64,000 bases of DNA from DAISJI01 sp964559835 (lineage in GTDB: Bacteria; Acidobacteriota; Terriglobia; Terriglobales; Acidobacteriaceae): positions 1 to 64,000 of the forward strand of contig CAZLJE010000015.1 in NCBI GenBank assembly GCA_964559835.1, read 5' to 3'. Positions 24,536 to 33,328 of the stretch are shown piece by piece. A program made the translations under genes and the position numbers. How positions within the stretch are numbered: position 1 is the stretch's first letter; every line of letters begins with the position of its first letter. The notes beneath the pieces are model-generated. The model was not told the DNA's origin, did no database searches, and was given only the letters and a program-made list of their open reading frames with translations.

Positions 24536-25474
24536 TTACGTTGCCGGCACATAGACTCTGTCCGCGGCGACCAGGTCTGCATTCGGAACTTCGGTCATGA
24601 GTTTGACCTTCCGTTCTCCTGCCTTTTTCTCCGGCTTCGGAATGAACGTCAGCAGGTACTGACGATTGAGCTTCTGGCTGAGGTCCTCCAGGTAGGGCAT
24701 GAACGAAACCGCAGGGCTTATCAACATCCCGTAGGACTCGCCACCAGTCTCGTCTGACAGTTGCGACAGGTAATTCTGGCCCCAGTTAATTCGCCAGAAA
24801 GTGTGCCCGAAGTGTCCGGCAGCAGGCGCATAGATCGAGTAGACGACCACCTTTGCGGCTTGCGTTTGTGCGATGGCCTGATCCAGATATGGATCGTCTC
24901 CCCCTCTGCCGTAAACCGTGTCGATGCCGTCGGAGATCATCAGGACTTCGCGCCGGACCTGCTGCTGCGGCCACCTCTTGAGCATGTCAGTAAGCGACAG
25001 GTAGGGACTGGGGGAAACTCCACGCTCACCGAGGGGAAGCCGCAGAGCTTTCGCAGCCTGAGCATGATTGGTCGTAGGATTTTGCGCAACGGATACCGTC
25101 CCGTCGCGCATGTATCCGATACCGATTGCCGTGGTTGCGGGCTGCGCAGTGATGAACTTCTGCAGATCGCTGAGCTGAGAACCAACACTCGTGCTCAGAC
25201 CGTCGTCGAGCAGAATAAACAGCTCCAAACCTGCGTTACTATCTTGAAACGGAACCCAGCCCGTGACCTGATCGCGGTCGTGTCCTTCGTAGACCATTAC
25301 ATCTCCGGGTTTAATGACCGGCACGGCAGAACCATGCCGGCCTTCCACGGTGACGATCAGTTGGGCGGTCACGCCCGTCGACGACGAATCCTGCTGTGCC
25401 GCAATCGACGGGGCCAGAATCCCTGAAATCAGAATCGGCAGAACTGCCAATCTCACAGCTTGGTGCATTGACAT
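24536..25474 (-). CDS. Secreted VWFA-domain protein, Acidobacteriota type
   Basis: 312 residues with a signal peptide ending near SIAAQQ. An N-terminal beta domain (LIVTVEGRHG, PVIKPGDVMVYEG) precedes a von Willebrand A domain starting LELFILLDDGLSTS. The metal-site motif DxSxS is altered to DDGLSTS, and the second site SDGIDT is kept. The C-terminal QYLLTFIPKPEKKAGERKVK segment is typical of the VWFA-related proteins abundant in Acidobacteriota. Probably a periplasmic or surface protein-binding module; partner unknown. Lies 12 bp upstream of the dehydrogenase gene. Confidence 0.82.
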   Translation of the reverse strand: MSMHQAVRLAVLPILISGILAPSIAAQQDSSSTGVTAQLIVTVEGRHGSAVPVIKPGDVMVYEGHDRDQVTGWVPFQDSNAGLELFILLDDGLSTSVGSQLSDLQKFITAQPATTAIGIGYMRDGTVSVAQNPTTNHAQAAKALRLPLGERGVSPSPYLSLTDMLKRWPQQQVRREVLMISDGIDTVYGRGGDDPYLDQAIAQTQAAKVVVYSIYAPAAGHFGHTFWRINWGQNYLSQLSDETGGESYGMLISPAVSFMPYLEDLSQKLNRQYLLTFIPKPEKKAGERKVKLMTEVPNADLVAADRVYVPAT

Positions 25475-25501
25475 ACGTTCCTTTCTTTCTTACCCCTCTA
25501 A

Positions 25502-26557
25502 CTACAGAGCCTTCCTGGCGGGTCCGGTGAGCTCGCGCTCTTCCAACTCCGGACCCGGCATGGAGGGACCGCTTCCCGCGCCAGTCTTCTTGATTGCGCG
25601 TGCGATCTCGTCAAGATCAGCCTGCGTCAGCTTCAGATTACCGGCATCGATCCAGCCATCGACCTGTTCAGGAGACCGCGCTCCGACGATAGCTGCGGTA
25701 ACTCCAGGCCAGCTCAGCGTCCACGCGATGGCGACCGATGACACCGACGTTTCATGTCGGCGCGCGATCGGCCGCAGGGCGTCACGCAAGGCAAGGTTGT
25801 GTTCCAGGTTCGGTGGGTTGAACTCCGGCGAGCGGCGCCGCCAGTCGTCCTCTGCCATGCGAGCGATACGCTCGGGGCTGAAACGGTCCGTCAGCAATCC
25901 GGACTGCATCGGGCTGTAACAGATCACGCCTGTTTTGTGCGCATCGCACCAGGGGATCTCCTCTGCGCCGACCTCGCGCCGGATCAGAGAGAACGGCGGC
26001 TGCAGCGAGTCAACATGGCGCATGGCAGCGCAGCGCTCGAGCAAGCTGACATTGAAGTTGGAAACGCCGCCGAGCCGCACCTTGCCGGCTTCGATCAGCC
26101 GCAGCATTTCAGCCCACGAATCCTCGACGGCAGTTCCCGTCTCGTCCGGCCAATGAAATTGGTATAAGTCAATCCGCTCAATGCGCAGCCGCCGAAGGGA
26201 CGCCTCGCACTCGGCGCGGATGGATTCCGGCTTAAGTACCCGCTTGGGCTCCTGCATCGGATACCGCGAGTTCCAGATCAGGCCACATTTAGTAAAGATC
26301 AAAGGCCGCTCGGAAGCCGGCAGTGAACGCAGAAACTGACCAACAACCCGTTCCGAATGACCAAGCCCATAAACGGCGGCCGTGTCGATCCAATTGATGC
26401 CCAATTCAATGGCGCGGCGCATCGTCGCTTCCGATGCCCGGTCATCCTGTTTTCCCCATCCGAACGACCAATCTCCTCCGCCGATGGCCCAAGCTCCAAA
26501 ACCTACTGTCGTAATCTCGATCCCGCTCGAACCAAGCGGACGTTTATTGATCTGCAT
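25502..26557 (-). CDS. Aldo/keto reductase
   Basis: The start at 26557 has AAGGAG 6 nt upstream; an earlier in-frame ATG at 26581 lacks one. 351 residues in a TIM barrel with the full catalytic tetrad: D58 and Y63 (NWIDTAAVYGLGHSE), K90 (FTKCG) and H135 (YQFHWPD). It reduces aldehydes or ketones with NADPH in the cytoplasm. The GSSGIEITTVGFGAWAIGGG opening is typical of the YghZ/AKR11-like group. Second gene of an operon with dehydrogenase and exported proteins. Confidence 0.9.
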   Translation of the reverse strand: MQINKRPLGSSGIEITTVGFGAWAIGGGDWSFGWGKQDDRASEATMRRAIELGINWIDTAAVYGLGHSERVVGQFLRSLPASERPLIFTKCGLIWNSRYPMQEPKRVLKPESIRAECEASLRRLRIERIDLYQFHWPDETGTAVEDSWAEMLRLIEAGKVRLGGVSNFNVSLLERCAAMRHVDSLQPPFSLIRREVGAEEIPWCDAHKTGVICYSPMQSGLLTDRFSPERIARMAEDDWRRRSPEFNPPNLEHNLALRDALRPIARRHETSVSSVAIAWTLSWPGVTAAIVGARSPEQVDGWIDAGNLKLTQADLDEIARAIKKTGAGSGPSMPGPELEERELTGPARKAL

Positions 26558-26612
26558 CTTCTCTCCTTGATTTTCGTTCATGTGGCGAAAATGCTCGCCC
26601 ACTTCATTACTG

Positions 26613-26966
26613 CTAAGCCGCCGAACCTTCCGCATCTGGAAGAAGTCGCTCGAGACGGTCCTGCATACGAACGCAGTCTTCCGCGGTTAGCGACCCGAGC
26701 GCTGCTCGAACGAACTCCTGTTCGCACGTCTCCGAACAAAAGACGTCGGGGAATTGCGCGGTCGACCGGCGCGGATCTCGCCAGCCCCGGCAACGCGAGC
26801 ACGAGCCCGGCAGGGACTCGCGGAATTCTGTAGCTGCAAGCATCGCGCCGAGTTCAATCAGCGTAGCGCCGGCTGATTTACCTTTGATCGCCCGTTCAAG
26901 CCAGGACTGACGGACTTCCCGCTTTCCCGAGTTAATGATTTCTTCTTTAGTTTGAAGTGCTGGCAT
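26613..26966 (-). CDS. Small protein with a zinc-finger-like cysteine set
   Basis: 117 residues from the second ATG (the first, at 26975, touches the GAAGG site). An alpha-helical N-terminal half is followed by CSRC and, about 17 residues later, FCSETCEQEFVRAAL, which can form a C2-C2 zinc knuckle, then a helical tail. No named family recognised. It is the first gene of the operon 26966 to 22988, preceded by a sigma54 candidate and dyad. Confidence 0.65.
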   Translation of the reverse strand: MPALQTKEEIINSGKREVRQSWLERAIKGKSAGATLIELGAMLAATEFRESLPGSCSRCRGWRDPRRSTAQFPDVFCSETCEQEFVRAALGSLTAEDCVRMQDRLERLLPDAEGSAA

Positions 26967-26992
26967 TTGGTACATCCTTCGTATATTGTCAA

Positions 26993-27008
26993 AGCACTTT
27001 CCCTGCCA
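26993..27008 (-). promoter_or_regulatory. Candidate sigma54 promoter of the zinc-knuckle/aldo-keto reductase operon
   Basis: The minus strand reads TGGCAGGGAAAGTGCT, 9 of 11 consensus bases and GG-N10-GC spacing. Predicted start about 26982, leader 16 nt including the ribosome site. Confidence 0.52.
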
Positions 27009-27078
27009 AACTTTGAATGCCTATTGATCGCTCATGCGTTCAGGGTTCGCCGCACAAATGCCAACTCCCCGACCGTCA

Positions 27079-27094
27079 TGTCATTATTTTGACG
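27079..27094. promoter_or_regulatory. TGTC-N8-GACG dyad upstream of the aldo-keto reductase operon
   Basis: TGTCATTATTTTGACG; centred about 104 bp upstream of the predicted start at 26982. The spacer matches that of the dyad at 9955-9970 closely. Confidence 0.55.
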
Positions 27095-27221
27095 CGACGT
27101 AGAAATGAGAACGCCACAGTCGAATCGCTGTGGCTGGCCGTCTGTTGGCACACAACGACTGGAAGTTTCTCTGTCATCGCTGAGTGACAAAAGTTGAAGG
27201 TTGCTGCCGCCGAATCGCGTT

Positions 27222-28283
27222 TTATCCGGCCCTGTCGGTAACTACGGTTGAGTCACTCGCACGGATTTCTTCAGGCGGCGCCGGCTGTGGCCGCTGGATT
27301 TGAAACAGCGCTTGCGGATCACGAGAAGACACACGTCCTGCTGCTATCCACGCCACGCGAATGATCAGCGCGCCCACAATGAAGCAGAAACTTGCTAACC
27401 GGCGAACCAGCAGCACGTGGCCGAAGAAGATCCGCAGCAACAGCGACACTGGTCCGGCAAGTACTCCCCCGGCGCGCATGGCCCAACCAACAGGGCCCTC
27501 TCGCAATGGCTCGTCCACTGGGCGACCGCGCATCTCGATAGCAACGCCGATCACCGTCTCGACTGCAGCCGCGACGATCGCCATGATTTGCGTGGCCGGG
27601 GTGAACAGACCAGCGAGTTCCAGCACCGCTGCTGCGCCGCCCAAGGCTGAGGTTACGAAGTGTGGCGGCAAAAGCGTGCGGTTTTCCGACCAGACCGGGA
27701 TGGCGCTCACCCCTAGCAGGACGCTCGTGTAGCTCAACAAAACAAGGCCTGCTGCCGCCGCACCGGCTTCTGCTGCCCATCCCACGCCTGCAATCAGCGC
27801 GCTTCCAAATCCCAAGCGTCCTGCTTCGTAGCAAATGAGTGCCAGGAACACGGACGAGGAGAATGCCATCAACGTCCAAGCTCCGACTGACATCGGTGAG
27901 CGCCACTTGAACACGCGCAGCATGTTCAAGAACCTTGTGGGCCGGCCCAGGTCCGCAATCAACAAAGGCGGTGACGCCAGCGCTCCTACAAGCCCTACCC
28001 ACAAACCGCCGCGAACCAGGTCGGGATACTTGTTCAGCAGATGCGAGATGAAAGCAATCGCCGCCGCGGCACCGCCAATTCCGCCCACGAAAAAATACAA
28101 CGGAACTTCCCATGTCCACACAGGCGCCTTCAGAACCGGCAGGCCGTGATAATCCTTCGCCGCCGACGGGCGTGGAAGAACGCTGTCGATAGGCACAACT
28201 CCTGCCGACTCCACGTGCCCTTTGCGGGCGGCCTCTTCGCGCAACGCGTCGAGCCTGGCTTCACTGGTTCGATTCTGATGCAT
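27222..28283 (-). CDS. NrfD/PsrC-type membrane subunit of formate dehydrogenase
   Basis: 353 residues with about nine hydrophobic segments and the NrfD family opening PVWTWEVPLYFFVGGIGGAAA, plus LLIADLGRPTRFLNMLRVFKWRSPMSVGAW. The subunit carries no haem; by family knowledge it exchanges electrons between the iron-sulfur subunit and the quinone pool. It follows the iron-sulfur gene by 38 bp and is the third gene of the formate dehydrogenase operon, taking the place of the cytochrome b subunit FdnI. Confidence 0.88.
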   Translation of the reverse strand: MHQNRTSEARLDALREEAARKGHVESAGVVPIDSVLPRPSAAKDYHGLPVLKAPVWTWEVPLYFFVGGIGGAAAAIAFISHLLNKYPDLVRGGLWVGLVGALASPPLLIADLGRPTRFLNMLRVFKWRSPMSVGAWTLMAFSSSVFLALICYEAGRLGFGSALIAGVGWAAEAGAAAAGLVLLSYTSVLLGVSAIPVWSENRTLLPPHFVTSALGGAAAVLELAGLFTPATQIMAIVAAAVETVIGVAIEMRGRPVDEPLREGPVGWAMRAGGVLAGPVSLLLRIFFGHVLLVRRLASFCFIVGALIIRVAWIAAGRVSSRDPQALFQIQRPQPAPPEEIRASDSTVVTDRAG

Positions 28284-28322
28284 AAGTCTCCCGCTCAGTT
28301 CCGGCTGAGCCGCCGGCGCGCC

Positions 28323-29096
28323 TTACAACACGAGCGCCAGGCACATGATCAACAACATCACGACTGCCGAAACTGCCGCGGCACCCCACGCCGATTTCAA
28401 ATGAACAGTCGGGACTTCTGGCGCCGGAGGAAAGTTGTAAGCTTCCGGTTCTCCAAGGATCACGAACATGGCGTGAGTACCACCCACACTCGTCTCCCGA
28501 GGGTCATAGATCCGGGCATCGCTGTAACCGCGCCGTTGCAATTCCTCGACCCGCACGAGCGCGTGTTCGCGCATTTCCTCGCGGTCCCCGAACCGGATCG
28601 ACTGGGTTGGACACGCCTTCGCGCACGCGGGCATAAGCCCAGCTAGCTGACGGTCATAACAGAACGTGCATTTGAAAGCCGTTCCCTCCTGCATGTTCTT
28701 GTCGATCACGCCGAAGGGACACGAGACCACGCAGTAGCCGCATCCGTTGCACACGTCCGGCTGCACGTAAACGGTGCCGAGTTCTGTTCGGATGATCGAG
28801 CCGGTCGGGCACGCTTCCAGACACCCGGCATTTTCGCAATGCTTGCAGACGTCGGAGAGAAAAAGCCAGCGGAACGGGTCTTGTGTTCCCGTCACCTGCG
28901 CTCCCAGTGCCAGCGGTTGCTCCAGGAACATCACATGCCGCCACGTCGAAGCGCCAAGGCTACTGGTGTTGTCGTAGGAATTGCCGGTGAATGTATAACC
29001 GTCGGCCGGAATCTGGTTCCATTCTTTGCAAGCGACTTCGCAAGCTTTACAGCCGATGCAGAGCGTCGTGTCGGTCAGAAACGCGCTTACCGCCAT
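28323..29096 (-). CDS. Formate dehydrogenase iron-sulfur subunit (four [4Fe-4S])
   Basis: 257 residues. Four cysteine clusters are visible: CIGCKACEVACKEWN, CKHCENAGCLEACP, CNGCGYCVVSCP and CTFCYDRQLAGLMPACAKACP. A hydrophobic C-terminal segment (about 235-256) anchors the subunit in the membrane, as in FdnH. It carries electrons from the molybdenum subunit to the NrfD subunit. Its ATG overlaps the end of the catalytic gene by 10 bp. Confidence 0.92.
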   Translation of the reverse strand: MAVSAFLTDTTLCIGCKACEVACKEWNQIPADGYTFTGNSYDNTSSLGASTWRHVMFLEQPLALGAQVTGTQDPFRWLFLSDVCKHCENAGCLEACPTGSIIRTELGTVYVQPDVCNGCGYCVVSCPFGVIDKNMQEGTAFKCTFCYDRQLAGLMPACAKACPTQSIRFGDREEMREHALVRVEELQRRGYSDARIYDPRETSVGGTHAMFVILGEPEAYNFPPAPEVPTVHLKSAWGAAAVSAVVMLLIMCLALVL

Positions 29097-32000
29097 GTCT
29101 GCCTCCCGATCTCCTCGCCGAGTTCCTCCACAGCCTCTTTTCCTCGCGCGCGACGACCTGCCTCGACGTTACCCAGCAGTACCTTGCTTTCCTGGATCCG
29201 CACGTTCGGCTCTTGCGAGATGGCAACGAGGTCGTTCGCGATGTCCCCTTTGACGAGGCCGCGATAACCCCAGTGATACGGCAGCCCGACCTGCTCCACT
29301 CTCTTTCCATCGATGTCTAAGGGCTGCATGCGTGACGTCACGAGTGCGCGCGCTTCAATGATGCCGCGCATGCTGGTGATCGTGACCCATTCGCCATTCT
29401 TGATACCGCGCTCGGCTGCAAGTTCCGGCGATATTTCGCAGAACGGGTCGGGTTGCAGCTCTGCCAAATGCGGCAGCGTACGCGACATGGCTCCCGACGT
29501 GTGATGTTCGGTCAACCGATACGTGGTCAGCACGTATGGGAAGCGGACATCCGGAGAATCGGCGTATTGGTTGTCGGGACGTTGCTTCGCCATTGCCGGC
29601 GGGTTCGTCTGCTGAGCGTAGAGCGGATTCCGCACTGGCGATTCCCACGGTTCGTAGTGGGCCGGCAATGGACCATCTGCCAATCCAACTGGCACCCATA
29701 TCCAGCCAAGCCCGTCGGAGTGCAGGATGAACGGGCGATCTCCGCCAAGGGCGGCATCGCCTACCGCGCCTGCCGGCGGGCGATAGGAAGGAGGCTTGGT
29801 CACGTTGATGTCCGGTACGTCGAGACCCGTCCACTTTTTCTGCGCTTCGTCCCACCAGACTAGTTTTTTGCGCTCGCTCCACGGGCGACCATCCGGGCGG
29901 GCCGAGGCGCGGTTATACAGAACGCGCCGATCCAACGGCCAGGAGAAAGCCCAACCATGACCGTAGAAGTCGCGCGACTTGCGTTCGTTCGCGCGGTTTT
30001 GGCCGGGGGCGGGAAACACTCCGGAATAGATCCAGCAGCCGGACGACGTCGACCCGTCTGCCTTGAGGTCCAGGTAACTGCTGACAAGCTTGCCATCTAT
30101 GACGAAGCGCCCGTTGATCTCCTGCAACACTTCTTCAACGCTCGGCTCATGATGTTTGCCCTTCAGCGAATAATCCCAGGTGAGCGCGTTCAGGCCGGCG
30201 TTGCGCGGCCGCGGATCGACTCTGGCTTTCTCTTTCAATCGCCGGCCCAGGTGATACACAAACCACGGCTCGCTGCGCGCATCGCCGGGCGGATCCACCG
30301 CTTTCTGATGCCATTGAAGTAGCCGCTGCGTATTCGTGAAGCAACCTTCCTTTTCGGCATGACCCGCGGCCGGTAGCAGGAAAACCTCGGTCGCGATTTC
30401 CTCGGTTCGAAGTTCGCCGCGCCCGATCTCGGGAGAGTCATACCAGAATGTTGCGGTTTCAAGCTCCACCAGGTCGCGTACGACAAGCCATTTCAGCTTG
30501 GCAAGGGCTTTGCGCTCGAGGCGCGAATGCGGACCGGCCACCGCCGGGTTCTGCCCCATCACGAACAGCCCATCCACCTTGCCATCCATCATCTCCAGAA
30601 AGTAACCCTGGTGAGAATGATCGCCCGTCACCCGCGGCAGCCAACCAAAGCCAAAGTCATTCTCTTTCGTCGCTGCGTCTCCGTAATACGCCTTCAGCAG
30701 GCTGACGATGTACTTGTCGAAATTCCACCACCAGCCCTTCTGGTCGCGATGCTTCTCGATATATGTAGCGAGGGTGTGAGCGTCGAAGCCGAACTTCGGC
30801 ATGGGCAAGTAGCCGGGCAGGATGTCGAAAAGGGTCGGTATGTCGGTTGATCCTTGAATGGAGGCATGTCCACGCAAGGCCATGATGCCGCCCCCGGGAC
30901 GCCCGATATTTCCCAAAAGCAGTTGCAGGATCGCGGCGGTGCGGATGATCTGTACACCGTCGGAATGCTGCGTCCAACCGAGGGCGTAGCAGATCGCGCC
31001 GGTCTTCTCCTCTCCTGACGCGGAGCAAAACGTCTCTGCGATCTTCAGGAAGAGTTCCCGCGGTACACCGGCGTAGCGCTCCACCATTTCCGGTGTGTAT
31101 CGGGCGAAATGCTTCTTGAGGATCTGGTACACACACTTCGGATGTTGGAGCGTGCGATCGAATCCGCAGGGACTTAGGTCCTGAGCCGTGTTCCCTTCCT
31201 TTGCCTGGGCGCCGTCTGTTTCCTGTTCTTCGCCGCACGGCGGACAGCCGGCAAATCCCCACGATGCCGGATCATATTTTTTCTTCTCGGAATGCCACCC
31301 GGAAAACAACCCGTCGAGGTCCTCGGTATCCTGAAAATCATTCCCGACGATCGCGGATGCATTGGTGTAGTTGACGACGTACTCGCGGAACTCCTTACCG
31401 TGTTCAAGCACGTAATTGATGAGGCCGCCGAGGAACAAAACGTCGGAACCAGCGCGCAGAGGCGCCCAGATGTCGGCGACCGCGGAGGTGCGGCTGAACC
31501 GCGGATCGACGTGGATGATCTTTGCTCCGCGTTCCTTCGCTTCCATCACCCACTGGAACCCGACGGGGTGATTCTCAGCCATGTTCGAACCCATGATCAG
31601 GATCGCGTCCGCATTCATCAGGTCCGGCAGAGCAGTAGTGGCCCCTCCTCTACCCAACGTTGTGCCCAGACCGGGCACGGTCGAGCTGTGTCATATACGG
31701 GCCTGATTGCTGATGCACACCATCCCCAGGCCGGCGGCGAACAGCTTCTTGATCAAGTAATTTTCCTCATTGTCCAGGGTGGCTCCGCCGAGGTGCGCGA
31801 TGGTCGTGGTCTGCATCAGGGTCTCACCGTCGCGCTCTTCTACGAATGAGCGTTCGCGCGATTCCCACACCCGGTCCGCGATCATGTCCATCGCAGTCTC
31901 AAGGTCGAGTTCTTCCCACTCCGCAGAATGCGGTCGGCGATATTTCACTCGCGTTTCACGGCCCGCATGTGTCAGCAGTTCAAAACTGTCGGAACCCTTC

Positions 32001-32248
32001 GGGCACAGACGTCCTCGCGAGATCGGCGACTCAGGATCGCCCTCGATCGACACCAGCTTTCCGTCTTTGTGATAAACGAGCTGACCGCAGCCGACCGCGC
32101 AATACGGGCAAACCGAGCGCGCTACCTCTGCTCCATAGTGTTTGGGAACAAGATTGAGAGTCCGTTCGCTCTTCGCGTCTGCGTGCATGCCATCGCCGCG
32201 CGTCAAGATTTGTCGGATCACTGGCCAGCGCGTCAGAAGGTCCTTCAT
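29087..32248 (-). CDS. fdhA: Formate dehydrogenase catalytic subunit, selenoprotein (in-frame UGA = Sec186)
   Basis: One gene of 1053 residues interrupted by a TGA at 31691-31693 that must be read as selenocysteine. The context NQARI-U-HSS matches the NQARV-U-H active site of known selenium formate dehydrogenases, and homology runs on both sides in the same frame. An N-terminal [4Fe-4S] site has C47, C50, C54 and C82, followed by molybdopterin-binding domains (GSNMAENHPVGF, GQNPAVAGP) and a C-terminal molydop-binding domain. There is no twin-arginine signal, so the enzyme probably faces the cytoplasm, as the actinobacterial MKDLLTRWPV-type enzymes do. Naive gene calling would split it in two. 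Confidence 0.93.
31662..31693 (-). promoter_or_regulatory. SECIS element directing selenocysteine insertion
   Basis: Directly after the TGA, on the minus strand, GTGCCC and GGGCAC pair around a GGTCT apical loop (31662-31678). The GGTCT loop begins 18 nt after the UGA. Both the loop sequence and the distance equal those I recall for the E. coli fdhF element bound by SelB. Confidence 0.85.
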
Positions 32249-32307
32249 CTGAATATCCCCAGTTATTGAACTGCAGGCCTGCCTACGGCGAATGCCGCTT
32301 TCTTGGT

Positions 32308-32323
32308 AGCAACTGGTTTGCCA
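32308..32323 (-). promoter_or_regulatory. Candidate sigma54 promoter of the formate dehydrogenase operon
   Basis: The minus strand reads TGGCAAACCAGTTGCT, 10 of 11 consensus bases with GG-N10-GC spacing. Predicted start about 32297, leader 49 nt. The 305-bp region 32249-32553 has no gene; besides two divergent promoters and a dyad it holds a second palindrome, CTGATTC-N6-GAATCAG, at 32356-32375. Confidence 0.6.
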
Positions 32324-32405
32324 CGGGTGTTCCTGTGGATACGAAGCAGTTCTTGCTGATTCGTCGAAGAATCAGACCGGCCCGTCAGGTCGTCTCTGTT
32401 GCAGA

Positions 32406-32421
32406 TGTCGGGATTTGGACA
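32406..32421. promoter_or_regulatory. TGTC-N8-GACA dyad between formate dehydrogenase and membrane-protein promoters
   Basis: TGTCGGGATTTGGACA, perfect half-sites. Centred about 117 bp upstream of the formate dehydrogenase start and 125 bp upstream of the divergent start. Confidence 0.58.
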
Positions 32422-32512
32422 AAGCGACCGCTTATCGACACATCGGTGAGCGTTCATTGACAGAAAAACGGCAAATCATGTTCGGGCGATTACGAAGGAC
32501 GGAAAGCTCGAG

Positions 32513-32528
32513 TGGAACGAGGTTTGCA
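32513..32528 (+). promoter_or_regulatory. Candidate sigma54 promoter of the membrane-protein gene at 32554
   Basis: TGGAACGAGGTTTGCA, 10 of 11 consensus bases with GG-N10-GC spacing. Predicted start about 32539, giving a 15-nt leader that just fits the GGAGG ribosome site. Confidence 0.62.
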
Positions 32529-32553
32529 GTTTGATTGCCAGGATGGAGGAATC

Positions 32554-33153
32554 ATGCAATCACAAGTATTCACGTTTGCCGCCTCACGCTTCGTGCCGAT
32601 AGCGATCGGGTTCTTTGGCCTCGGGACTGGATATTTCATTTGGGGTGGGCAGGCCCTGTTTGATTTTCCGAAGACGTCTCCTGAACTCAACAAAACCATG
32701 GGATTGTGGGGATTCTGGATGCCAGGCTTCATGCAGTTCCTCACTGGTGTGTACCTTCTGGTCGGACTGACCTGGTTCGGTGTTTTCGAAAATGCAGCGC
32801 CTCTATATATGGCTGGTCTCGCTTTCACAGCCTACGGAATTCACTGGTTTGCGATGTCTCAGCGTCGCTACATAGGCTCCAGCGATCAGCCGGATGGCTG
32901 GATGGCAATCGCGTTCCTGCTCATCAGCCTCCTCGGCATCGACGTGTTCCGGCGCGCGGGAGACATACCGGTGATGATCGTCTTCGTCGGTTTGACGTTG
33001 ATCTACGCAACCGAAATTCCTACGCGCCTTTTCTCGTGGCGTCCCGGTGGCCGCCTCGTCGGTTTCTTCCAGCTTGTCACAGGAATTTGGCTCATGTACT
33101 GCACCTACGCGATAACCGTGAACTTGGCGCTCGGCGGGAAAGCATGGATATAG
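32554..33153 (+). CDS. Six-helix membrane protein of unknown function
   Basis: 199 residues, almost entirely hydrophobic, with about six membrane segments and few charged loops (SQRRYIGSSDQPDG in the middle). A GGAGG site lies just before the ATG. No named family recognised; the small even-numbered helix bundle and the AIGFFGLGTGYFIWGG opening do not match a transporter I know. It is transcribed away from the formate dehydrogenase operon and shares its control region. Confidence 0.75.
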   Translation: MQSQVFTFAASRFVPIAIGFFGLGTGYFIWGGQALFDFPKTSPELNKTMGLWGFWMPGFMQFLTGVYLLVGLTWFGVFENAAPLYMAGLAFTAYGIHWFAMSQRRYIGSSDQPDGWMAIAFLLISLLGIDVFRRAGDIPVMIVFVGLTLIYATEIPTRLFSWRPGGRLVGFFQLVTGIWLMYCTYAITVNLALGGKAWI

Positions 33154-33195
33154 ACGTACAGGTCGACGGAGTTTTCATTCACCATGCTGTTCTCT

Positions 33196-33211
33196 TGGAA
33201 CGTGAATTGCA
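33196..33211 (+). promoter_or_regulatory. Candidate sigma54 promoter of the HTH gene at 33329
   Basis: TGGAACGTGAATTGCA, 10 of 11 consensus bases with GG-N10-GC spacing and the same two blocks as at 32513-32528. Predicted start about 33222; leader about 107 nt. No TGTC-N8-GACA dyad was found upstream, so activation could come from the site at 32406 or not at all. Confidence 0.5.
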
Positions 33212-33328
33212 CTAGCTAATTGCGTCAGCCGCTCACCCCAGCTGCCAACGAGACGGCGAGCCAGCGGCATAGACCATGTGCATTCACAGTTGGCGACGCA
33301 GCGTGTCGGAGATGAATGGGGGGCACAG

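Noticed and set aside
27174..27191. TGTCATCGCTGAGTGACA palindrome
   Set aside because: Resembles the activator dyad but has a 10-bp instead of 8-bp gap between TGTC and GACA, and lies about 200 bp from the nearest predicted start.
31691..32248. Separate short gene ending at 31691 and a second gene starting at 31678
   Set aside because: Both are halves of one formate dehydrogenase interrupted by a Sec UGA with a SECIS hairpin.
32249..32510. Possible selC or other tRNA near the formate dehydrogenase operon
   Set aside because: No cloverleaf or T-arm consensus could be found there or in other gaps.
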